This document shows positions 1 through 6,411 of a DNA stretch of 8,446 bases, in pieces. The notes under the pieces were generated by a model that saw nothing but the letters and a program-made list of their open reading frames with translations, had not been told where the DNA came from and made no database searches. How positions within the stretch are numbered: the first letter of the stretch is position 1; each line of letters opens with the position of its first letter. Location of the stretch: assembly GCA_016931875.1 (NCBI GenBank), contig JAFGDX010000308.1, positions 1 through 8,446 of the forward strand, read 5' to 3'. This DNA is from Prolixibacteraceae bacterium. Lineage in GTDB: Bacteria > Bacteroidota > Bacteroidia > Bacteroidales > Prolixibacteraceae. The position numbers were made by a program, and so were the translations under genes.

Positions 1-603
1 CAGCTGGCCGAACGCTGGATAAACGAAGCCCGAAACGGGATTGAAAACACCGGCGTTTACCCGGGGTTTATAAAAATAGCTGTTGACCGGGGCCCGCTGG
101 AAGAAATAAACCGGAAAGTGGTTGAAGCCGCCTGCATCACCCACAAAGCTACCGGACTGACCATCATGTCGCACACAGGACCGGCGCTTCCGGCATTTCA
201 GGAGCTGGAAATTCTGAAAAAGCAGGGGGTTCACCCGTCGGCTTTTATCTGGACTCACGCCCACAATGAAACAGACCAGAGCAAACCGCTGGAAGCCGCA
301 CGGATGGGTGCCTGGATTGCGTATGATAATTTCACCCCCGAAAACCTCGACAAATTTGTACAATTTGCTCTTCAAATGAAAAAAGAAGGCCTGCTCCACA
401 AACTGCTGTTTTCGCACGATGCCGGCTGGTACCGGCCCGGTGAACCCAACGGCGGTGATTTCAGAGGATTTACAGCCATTGAAGAATCCCTGATCCCGGC
501 GCTTGAAAAAAACGGTTTATCGCAACAGGATATTCACCAATTGTTTACCCTCAATCCAACGGAAGCTTTTAAAATTAATGTTCGCATCACCGATTCGATG
601 TAA
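1..603 (+). CDS. Phosphotriesterase-family metal-dependent hydrolase, C-terminal part (5'-truncated)
   Basis: The reading frame is open from base 1 to a TAA at 601-603, giving the last 200 residues of a protein whose family is usually about 320-360 residues long. It belongs to the amidohydrolase-like phosphotriesterase/lactonase family, which uses a two-metal centre in a TIM barrel. The family's metal-site landmarks appear in order: the bridging, normally carboxylated lysine in GFIKIA (Lys25 of the visible part), a histidine in IMSHTG (His58), a histidine in IWTHAHNE (His86), and the catalytic aspartate in LFSHDAGWY (Asp140). The C-terminal stretch around LFTLNPTEAF matches the family's closing helix. 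The N-terminal HxH metal pair must lie upstream of the window. With all visible ligands intact the enzyme is probably active, but the substrate (lactone, phosphoester or other ester) cannot be told. It ends 242 bp before the next gene and has no evident link to the ATPase genes. Confidence 0.9.
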   Translation, partial: QLAERWINEARNGIENTGVYPGFIKIAVDRGPLEEINRKVVEAACITHKATGLTIMSHTGPALPAFQELEILKKQGVHPSAFIWTHAHNETDQSKPLEAARMGAWIAYDNFTPENLDKFVQFALQMKKEGLLHKLLFSHDAGWYRPGEPNGGDFRGFTAIEESLIPALEKNGLSQQDIHQLFTLNPTEAFKINVRITDSM

Positions 604-670
604 TCGCTGAAAAGCACTTTTATTTTCCCCTTCCGTGTGCCAACAACCTTTTTTAATTGAACATTATTTC

Positions 671-708
671 ATTTCATTGCAACAAAAAGGATTTCATTTA
701 ACATTGCA
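671..708. repeat. Short direct repeats ATTTCATT / CATTGCA in the leader
   Basis: ATTTCATT occurs at 671-678 and 691-698, with an overlapping third copy at 666-673. CATTGCA occurs at 675-681 and again at 702-708, 27 bp apart, so both halves read ATTTCATT followed by CATTGCA with different spacing. This is directly visible. The repeats could be regulator half-sites or low-complexity drift in AT-rich DNA; their meaning is unknown. Confidence 0.4.
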
Positions 709-782
709 TTTTTTATATTTTTTTGTCGTACATTTTGCAAACCCTCGATCTCTTTTTTCGTATCATATGTTAATTAGTAAAA

Positions 783-811
783 ATTGAACTAACCGGTACC
801 GTATAATTTTT
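783..811 (+). promoter_or_regulatory. Candidate Bacteroidota-type promoter for the operon
   Basis: ATTG at 783-786 followed after 17 bp by TAATTTTT at 804-811 resembles the Bacteroidota pattern of a -33 TTTG box and a -7 TAnnTTTG box; the -7 element lacks the final G and the spacing is on the short side of the roughly 20 bp expected. A second -7-like element, TAATTCTG, lies at 813-820 but has no -33 partner at the right distance. The palindrome CGGTACCG (794-801) falls inside the spacer, where a bound regulator could block polymerase. The match is weak and based on eye alone. Confidence 0.25.
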
Positions 812-845
812 CTAATTCTGTTCTAAAACAAAAAAATCGGGAGTC

Positions 846-1703
846 ATGAACTACATGTCGAACAGCATTCTGGCATACATTCCTCAAAGCACTGTCGGGA
901 AAACAGTTCTGAAACAAATTCTGCAATTTCAGAGCTCACTAAAAATGCGCATTTTTATATTACACATTCTAAAACAACCTTCCTCGCTGTTTTCAGGGTT
1001 TCAATCAAAAAAGAATGAAACCATAACCTCCAAAGCCAAACAAAAACTGATTGATTTAATTGAACAAACTACCAGCGAAACATTGCGCGATGAATATATC
1101 CCCCGCATTCAAACAGGAGAAACGGTAAGCACCTTAATCAAAGAATCAAAAAAAGGAGGTTATGATTTTTTGGCGCTCGACAAGAATGAAAGCGGTTTGA
1201 AAAAAACAGAGATAAACAAACTGATTAACCGCTCGCATTGCCCTGTTTTATTAACCAACAAAAATTTCCCTTTCAAAAAAGTGAAGCAAATCATTATCCC
1301 GATTGACATTTCGCAAACCACAAAAAAACGCCTGTTTTGGGCCACCTTTTTTGCCAAAAAGTTCAATGCAAAAATCAAAATTGTTTCTGCCCTGAACATC
1401 GACATCAACGAAACCAAAAGCCTTGCGCGCAGAAATGCAGATAAACTGAAAACCATGTTACAGGAACGCGGAATAGAATGCGAAGTGAAAATATTGAAAA
1501 TGTACTCAATGAAACACAAGGTAATTCTGGATTATATCAGAGAAGAACATCCTGAAATGGTTATTATACGCACACACCAGGAATCATTATTTGCCGACCG
1601 GCGCATCGGGCAATTTGTTTCTGAAATTGTACATGGCTGCGAAGTACCTGTTTTTACCGTTGGAAACGCGACTCTGCCCCTTGAGGAGACGGGCGATTTG
1701 TAA
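846..1703 (+). CDS. Tandem-domain universal stress protein heading the V-ATPase operon
   Basis: This 285-residue cytoplasmic protein has two Usp-like alpha/beta domains, roughly residues 5-138 and 145-273. The second opens with a clear Usp first strand and helix (KQIIIPIDISQTTKKRL, then FAKKFNAKIKIVSAL), and both end with the typical strand CPVLLT (132-137) or VPVFTV (267-272). The ATP-binding motif G-2X-G-9X-G-(S/T) is degraded: domain 1 has no recognisable version, and domain 2 keeps only part of it around RRIGQFVSEIVHG (252-264). Nucleotide binding is therefore doubtful. The start at 846 is uncertain: GGGAG at 839-843 lies only 2 nt upstream of this ATG but 11 nt upstream of the in-frame ATG at 855, and a protein beginning MSNSILAYIP would suit the Usp fold. 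The gene ends 31 bp before atpE with no terminator between, so co-transcription with the ATPase is likely. The exact role is unknown. Confidence 0.85.
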   Translation: MNYMSNSILAYIPQSTVGKTVLKQILQFQSSLKMRIFILHILKQPSSLFSGFQSKKNETITSKAKQKLIDLIEQTTSETLRDEYIPRIQTGETVSTLIKESKKGGYDFLALDKNESGLKKTEINKLINRSHCPVLLTNKNFPFKKVKQIIIPIDISQTTKKRLFWATFFAKKFNAKIKIVSALNIDINETKSLARRNADKLKTMLQERGIECEVKILKMYSMKHKVILDYIREEHPEMVIIRTHQESLFADRRIGQFVSEIVHGCEVPVFTVGNATLPLEETGDL

Positions 1704-1734
1704 AACTGAATTTTAACGATTTTATCATAATGCA

Positions 1735-2355
1735 ATGACAGACAAGCTACAGGAAATTACCGAAAAAATATACAACGAAGGTGTTGCAGAAGCTGAAAAA
1801 GAGGCTGAAAAAATAAAAGAAGAAGCCCGGAAAGAAGCAGAAAAAATAATCCAGTCGGCTCAAAAACAAGCTTCTGAAATTAGGGAAACAGCCAAATCGG
1901 AAGCTGAAGAACTCAAAAAAAATGCGGCCTCGGAAATGAAGCTCGCGGCACGTCAGTTTCTGAGCGAGCTAAAACAAAAGGTCACCCATTTGGTTCTGGC
2001 CCGGCAAATTGACCCGCCCGTGCGTGAAAATTTTTCTGACAGCGATTTTATCCGGAATATTATTCTAACCATTATTAAAAACTGGAACCCGGCAGAAAAC
2101 GACAAAATGGATTTGAAGTTGCTGGTCCCGGAAAAAGATTTGGATGAACTGACAGAGTTTTTAAACCAACGCGCCACTGATGCCATGAAAAAGGGTCTCG
2201 AAATTGGGGGGGATGCAAAATTGAAAAACGGGTTCAAGCTTGGCCCCGCCGACGACCGTTTTTTCATTCGTTTTACCGACGCTGATTTTGAAAACTATTT
2301 CAAAACCTATTTTAAGGAAAATACCCAAAAACTGATCTTCGGGGAAAACGAATAA
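1735..2355 (+). CDS. atpE: V/A-type ATPase subunit E (peripheral stalk)
   Basis: This 206-residue protein matches the length and build of subunit E, the peripheral stalk that holds the catalytic head to the membrane stator. Residues 1 to about 90 form a very charged, Ala/Glu/Lys-rich helix with repeated EAEK-type units (for example EAEKEAEKIKEEARKEAEKI), typical of the long right-handed coiled coil of E. Residues from about 100 form a mixed alpha/beta head that would cap the N-terminal rim of the A3B3 hexamer. The ATG at 1735 is chosen because the ATG five bases earlier runs into a stop after one codon. In archaeal and Thermus-type enzymes E pairs with a second helical subunit (G/H); no such gene is visible here. 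It lies 31 bp after the Usp gene and 76 bp before the DUF2764 gene. The call rests on architecture plus position, and on the certain A, B and D genes downstream. Confidence 0.88.
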   Translation: MTDKLQEITEKIYNEGVAEAEKEAEKIKEEARKEAEKIIQSAQKQASEIRETAKSEAEELKKNAASEMKLAARQFLSELKQKVTHLVLARQIDPPVRENFSDSDFIRNIILTIIKNWNPAENDKMDLKLLVPEKDLDELTEFLNQRATDAMKKGLEIGGDAKLKNGFKLGPADDRFFIRFTDADFENYFKTYFKENTQKLIFGENE

Positions 2356-2431
2356 AAAATCAGGTGGAAGCAAATAAATCTGATTGAAAAATAAAGTTGA
2401 AAAACCAAAAGTAACCATTTAAAATTCGGGC

Positions 2432-3277
2432 ATGTTTAAAAAAAAATATTATTGTTTAATTGCAGGCTTACCCGATTTGTTTTTTACTGAACTAAAAACG
2501 GGATTAACTCCTGTTACATTTCGCAACACCATAAAAAACGATTTGCTCCCCGCTGATTTTGAACTTGTCAAACTTTTGTTTCTGCCCGCCGATAACGAAA
2601 ACCTCCTCCGCCTGCTTTTTCAAACCAACGAGCCATGGAACTGTTCGGGAAACTTTTCAGAAAAATTTATGGAGGGACAAATTGAGAATCCAACGCTGCT
2701 TCCTGATTATATGACTGAATTTTTACGATGGACAAAAAAAAAGGAAATCAGGGAAAAAAATCTCAGTGCCGAAACAAAATTGGAATCTCTTTTTTACACA
2801 TTTGTTTCAACGCTAAAAAACTCCTTTCTGCAAAACTGGTTTTTGTTCGACCTCAAATCCCGGAACCTGATTACCGGTTTTAATTGCCTCAACTACAAAT
2901 ACGAAATAAACAAACACCTGGTCAAAACAACAGAAAGCAAATATGTAAATTCCCTTTTGCTGGCCAACCGCCTGAAACCTGAATATTACGAAGATGAAAT
3001 TCCTTATGTACACGACATTATCCGCGTAATGGAAACCGATATGGAAATGGCGGAGAAAGAAAAAAACTTCGACAAAATCAGATGGGACTACCTGGATGAA
3101 CACACCTTTTTTCACTATTTCAGCATTGAAAAGATACTGAGTTATATACTCCGGTTGCAAATCATTGAACGCTGGATGAAACTTGACAAAGAAACCGGAG
3201 AGGAGTTTCTGCAAAAAATGATTTCTGAATTACAAACAAGCTATGAATTCCCGGCGGAATTCAGCATAGCAAAATAG
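2432..3277 (+). CDS. DUF2764 protein, probable subunit C-like component of the V-type ATPase
   Basis: This 281-residue, largely helical protein begins with KKYYCLIAGLPDLFF (residues 4-18), which matches the opening (Y-Y-x-L-(I/V)-A-x-L-P-D-L) I associate with DUF2764. The C-terminal half carries WDYLDEHTFFHYFSIEKIL followed by a helix with ERWMKLDKETGEEF (246-259), also characteristic. DUF2764 genes sit between atpE and atpA in V-ATPase operons of Chlamydiae, Spirochaetes and Bacteroidota, exactly as here. In archaeal operons subunit C, the funnel that links the central shaft to the proteolipid ring, lies near this place, so DUF2764 is probably its divergent equivalent; that is inference from position and helical content. 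No signal peptide or membrane segment is seen. It ends 6 bp before atpA. The gene contains two A9 runs, one just after the start codon (2438-2446) and one internal (2734-2742). The ATG at 2432 has no Shine-Dalgarno sequence. Confidence 0.85.
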   Translation: MFKKKYYCLIAGLPDLFFTELKTGLTPVTFRNTIKNDLLPADFELVKLLFLPADNENLLRLLFQTNEPWNCSGNFSEKFMEGQIENPTLLPDYMTEFLRWTKKKEIREKNLSAETKLESLFYTFVSTLKNSFLQNWFLFDLKSRNLITGFNCLNYKYEINKHLVKTTESKYVNSLLLANRLKPEYYEDEIPYVHDIIRVMETDMEMAEKEKNFDKIRWDYLDEHTFFHYFSIEKILSYILRLQIIERWMKLDKETGEEFLQKMISELQTSYEFPAEFSIAK

Positions 3278-3283
3278 AAACAC

Positions 3284-5056
3284 ATGAGTACCAAAGGAAA
3301 AATAACCGGAATAATTTCGAACCTTGTTATGGTTGAATTTGACGGACCGGTTTCGCAAAATGAAATCTGTTACATCATTCATTCGGGAGTAAAACTAATG
3401 GCCGAAGTGATACGAATCGGGAAGAAAACAGCTTATATCCAGGTTTTTGAAAGTACCCGCGGAATAAAAACAGGAACCACGGTTGAATTTACAGGGCACA
3501 TGCTGGAGGCCACACTGGGACCCGGAATTTTGTCGAAAAATTTTGATGGTTTGATGCACGACCTGGATAAAATGACCGGTATTTTTCTTCAAAAAGGAGA
3601 TTATACACCCGCGCTGGAAGAAGATAAACTCTGGGAATTTAAACCATTGGCAGGCCCGGGCGATGAAATTGTTGCAGGTTCATGGCTGGGCGAAGTTACC
3701 GAGAACTGGATTCCGCATAAAATTATGGTGCCTTTTAGTTTTAAAGGAACTTTTACCGTCAAAGAAATTTCACCTGCCGGCGAATACAAAATTAATGACA
3801 CAATTGCCGTGGTTACCGACAGTGAAAATACAGATCATAATGTTACCATGATTCAAAAATGGCCGGTAAAAATCCCGATTAAAGCTTACAAAGAAAAGCC
3901 GCGCCCGTTTAATTTTATGGAAACCGGTATTCGTGTAATCGACAGTTTAAACCCGATTGTGGAGGGCGGAACCGGTTTTATTCCGGGCCCGTTTGGAACC
4001 GGCAAAACCGTGCTGCAACACGCACTTTCAAAACAAGCCGAAGCCGATATGATTGTGGTGGCCGCCTGCGGGGAGCGCGCCAACGAAGTAGTAGAAATTT
4101 TTGCTGAATTTCCGGAACTCGACGACCCCCGAAGCGGAAGAAAACTGATGGAACGCACCACCATTGTTGCCAACACTTCGAACATGCCGGTGGCAGCCCG
4201 CGAAGCTTCGGTTTACACCGCCATGACCATTTCGGAATATTACCGTTCGATGGGGCTAAAAGTTTTGCTGCTGGCCGATTCCACATCGCGGTGGGCACAG
4301 GCACTCCGCGAAATGTCGAACCGTATGGAGGAACTGCCCGGCCCCGATGCTTTTCCGATGGACCTGCCCGCCATTATTTCCAACTTTTATGCACGCGCCG
4401 GATTTGTTTACCTGCACAACGGCCAAACCGGCTCGGTAACTTTTATCGGAACAGTGTCTCCGGCTGGCGGCAATCTGAAAGAACCGGTAACTGAATCCAC
4501 AAAAAAAGCGGCCCGCTGTTTTTATGCCTTGTCGCAATCACGCGCCGACAGCAAACGCTACCCGGCCATTGATGCGGTTGACAGTTACTCGAAATACCTT
4601 GAATACCCTGAATTTCAGGAATACATGCAAAAAAACATTTCACCCGACTGGGTGGAAAACATCATCCTGGCAAAAAATATTCTGATCCGCGGGCGTGAAA
4701 CCTATGAACAAATTAATATTCTCGGAGACGATGGTGTTCCCATCGACTACCATGTTATTTTCTGGAAATCGGAAGTGGTGGATTTTGTTATTCTGCAACA
4801 GGATGCCTTTGACAAGGTGGATGCCTCAACCCCCATAAAACGCCAACGCTACATGATGGATAAAGTGCTGGAAGTGTACCACACCGATTTTAAATTTGAG
4901 TCGTTTGAAGAAGTAAACCCCTATTTCAAAAAAATTATAAATATTTTCAAACAAATGAATTACTCTGAATTTGAGAGCGATGATTTCAAAAAATATGAAA
5001 ATGAATTAAGAACAATTCTTCAGGAGAGAAAAAAAGAAAAAACAGAAATTGTATAA
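3284..5056 (+). CDS. atpA: V/A-type ATPase catalytic subunit A
   Basis: This 590-residue protein is the catalytic subunit of the rotary ATPase, hydrolysing or making ATP at the A/B interfaces. The N-terminal beta-barrel covers about residues 1-75. The V/A-specific non-homologous insert (about 110-200) and the nucleotide-binding domain follow. The P-loop is GPFGTGKT (235-242, Lys241 and Thr242), with alanine of the common GAGKT replaced by threonine. The catalytic glutamate lies in CGERANE (262-268, Glu264). Also present are NTSNMPVAAREAS (297-309), the Walker B strand with the family signature VLLLADSTSRWAQALRE (327-343), and LPGPDAFPMD (351-360). The C-terminal helical domain closes the protein at full family length. 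All catalytic residues are present, so it should be active. It lies 6 bp after the DUF2764 gene and 12 bp before atpB. Whether the enzyme pumps H+ or Na+ cannot be read from this subunit. Confidence 0.98.
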   Translation: MSTKGKITGIISNLVMVEFDGPVSQNEICYIIHSGVKLMAEVIRIGKKTAYIQVFESTRGIKTGTTVEFTGHMLEATLGPGILSKNFDGLMHDLDKMTGIFLQKGDYTPALEEDKLWEFKPLAGPGDEIVAGSWLGEVTENWIPHKIMVPFSFKGTFTVKEISPAGEYKINDTIAVVTDSENTDHNVTMIQKWPVKIPIKAYKEKPRPFNFMETGIRVIDSLNPIVEGGTGFIPGPFGTGKTVLQHALSKQAEADMIVVAACGERANEVVEIFAEFPELDDPRSGRKLMERTTIVANTSNMPVAAREASVYTAMTISEYYRSMGLKVLLLADSTSRWAQALREMSNRMEELPGPDAFPMDLPAIISNFYARAGFVYLHNGQTGSVTFIGTVSPAGGNLKEPVTESTKKAARCFYALSQSRADSKRYPAIDAVDSYSKYLEYPEFQEYMQKNISPDWVENIILAKNILIRGRETYEQINILGDDGVPIDYHVIFWKSEVVDFVILQQDAFDKVDASTPIKRQRYMMDKVLEVYHTDFKFESFEEVNPYFKKIINIFKQMNYSEFESDDFKKYENELRTILQERKKEKTEIV

Positions 5057-5068
5057 ACCGGAATAATA

Positions 5069-6406
5069 ATGGAAACCACAGCATTTCAGAAAATATATAC
5101 CAGAATTGACCAGATAACCAAGGCAACCATTGCGCTGCATGCCAGTGGCGTTGGAAACGAAGAGATGGCCCTTGTAAACGACCGTTTGGCGCAGGTGGTT
5201 AAAATTGAAGGCGATTTAATTACGCTTCAGGTTTTTTCGGGCACCGAGGGAATTCCCACAAATGCTGAAGTGGTTTTCCTGGGGCATGCTCCGCAACTTT
5301 CGGTGAGCGATGAACTGGGCGGGCGTTTTTTTAATGCCTACGGACAACCCATTGACGGCGGCCCGGAAGTAGAAGGTAAAAAAGTGGAAATTGGTGGCCC
5401 GTCGGTTAACCCGGTACGAAGAAAGCAACCTTCTGAATTAATTACTACCGGAATTGCCGGGATTGATTTGAACAACACACTGGTAACCGGGCAAAAAATC
5501 CCGTTTTTTGCCGATCCCGACCAACCTTACAACCAGGTTATGGCCATGGTGGCGCTCAGGGCAAAAGCCGACAAAATCATTCTGGGCGGCATGGGAATTA
5601 CCAACGACGATTACCTGTTTTTTAAAAATGTATTTGAAAATGCCGGAGCCATAGAACGAATCATCAGCTTTGTAAATACCACAGAAAACCCGCCGGTTGA
5701 GCGACTTCTGGTACCCGATATGGCGCTGACAGCCGCCGAATATTTTGCCGCCGAAAAAAACCAGAATGTACTGGTGCTTTTAACCGACATGACACTTTTT
5801 GCCGATGCACTGAGTATTGTTTCCAACCGTATGGACCAGATTCCATCGAAAGACAGTATGCCGGGCTCGTTGTACAGCGACCTGGCGCGGCTTTACGAAA
5901 AAGCAGTTCAGTTCCCCGATGGCGGGTCAATAACCATTATTGCCGTTACCACCTTATCGGGCGGAGACATTACCCACGCCATACCCGACAATACGGGCTA
6001 CATTACCGAGGGGCAGCTGTTCCTCCGGAAAGATACCGACATCGGGAAAGTAATTGTTGACCCGTTTAGAAGTTTATCAAGGTTAAAACAACTTGTGATA
6101 GGTAAAAAAACCCGGGAAGACCACCCGCAGGTTATGAACACCGCCATACGGCTTTTTGCAGATGCTGCCAATGCAAAAACCAAAATCGAGAATGGCTTTG
6201 ATCTGACCGATTACGACAAAAGAACCATGCATTTTGCCAAAGAGTATTCTGAAAAACTACTGGCCATTGACATCAACATCGAAATAGAAAAAATGATTGA
6301 TACCGGCTGGGAATTGTTTAACAAATATTTTTCGGTGGCTGAAATCGGAATAAAATCTGAATTTGTTGAAAAATACGGGAAAAGAAACATAAATCATAAA
6401 AACTAA
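5069..6406 (+). CDS. atpB: V/A-type ATPase regulatory (non-catalytic) subunit B
   Basis: This 445-residue protein alternates with subunit A in the A3B3 ring and completes the catalytic interface. It has the N-terminal barrel (about 1-75), a central nucleotide-binding-like fold and a C-terminal helical domain. As expected for B, the P-loop is absent and replaced by GQKIPFFADPDQPYNQ (141-156). The family segments LLTDMTLFADAL (237-248), MPGSLYSDLARLYEKA (264-279), GGDITHAIPDNTGYITEGQL (298-317) and PFRSLSRL (332-339) are all present; Arg338 is the likely arginine finger reaching the A-site. The start at 5069 gives the normal N-terminus of B and has only an A/T-rich leader, not a Shine-Dalgarno sequence. 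It lies 12 bp after atpA and 5 bp before the Usp fusion gene; in related operons atpD would normally follow directly. Confidence 0.97.
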   Translation: METTAFQKIYTRIDQITKATIALHASGVGNEEMALVNDRLAQVVKIEGDLITLQVFSGTEGIPTNAEVVFLGHAPQLSVSDELGGRFFNAYGQPIDGGPEVEGKKVEIGGPSVNPVRRKQPSELITTGIAGIDLNNTLVTGQKIPFFADPDQPYNQVMAMVALRAKADKIILGGMGITNDDYLFFKNVFENAGAIERIISFVNTTENPPVERLLVPDMALTAAEYFAAEKNQNVLVLLTDMTLFADALSIVSNRMDQIPSKDSMPGSLYSDLARLYEKAVQFPDGGSITIIAVTTLSGGDITHAIPDNTGYITEGQLFLRKDTDIGKVIVDPFRSLSRLKQLVIGKKTREDHPQVMNTAIRLFADAANAKTKIENGFDLTDYDKRTMHFAKEYSEKLLAIDINIEIEKMIDTGWELFNKYFSVAEIGIKSEFVEKYGKRNINHKN

Positions 6407-6411
6407 AAGTC

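Larger units (their letters stand above)
604..845. other. AT-rich intergenic leader upstream of the Usp/V-ATPase unit
   Basis: This 242-bp stretch has no credible ORF and is the only long non-coding gap in the window. It is strongly AT-rich and contains three copies of ATTTCATT (666-673, 671-678, 691-698), two copies of CATTGCA (675-681, 702-708), a T-tract around 718-724, and the perfect palindrome CGGTACCG (794-801). No strong hairpin followed by a U-run is visible after the hydrolase gene, so where the upstream transcript ends is unclear. The region most likely holds the promoter for the downstream operon. Confidence 0.6.

Noticed and set aside
603..625. AAAAG-CA-CTTTT followed by T-rich sequence after the hydrolase stop, as a terminator
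   Set aside because: The stem is 5 AT-rich pairs with a 2-nt loop and no proper U-tract, so it cannot form a stable intrinsic terminator.
1160..1519. Minus-strand open frame of 119 residues opposite the first Usp gene, and similar antisense frames across the operon
   Set aside because: They lie fully inside well-supported genes on the plus strand, have low-complexity Phe/Ser-rich products, and no family resemblance; they are shadows.
2358..2385. Inverted repeat AATCAG / CTGATT in the atpE-DUF2764 gap, as an attenuator or terminator
   Set aside because: Six pairs with a 16-nt loop and no U-run is expected by chance in this composition; the operon clearly continues.
3986..4009. GTGKT in place of GAGKT in the subunit A P-loop as a functional change
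   Set aside because: The substitution is compatible with the G-x4-G-K-T/S Walker A consensus and all other catalytic residues are present.
5489..5536. Missing P-loop in subunit B read as a defect
   Set aside because: Loss of the Walker A motif is the normal state of the non-catalytic B subunit of V/A-type ATPases.
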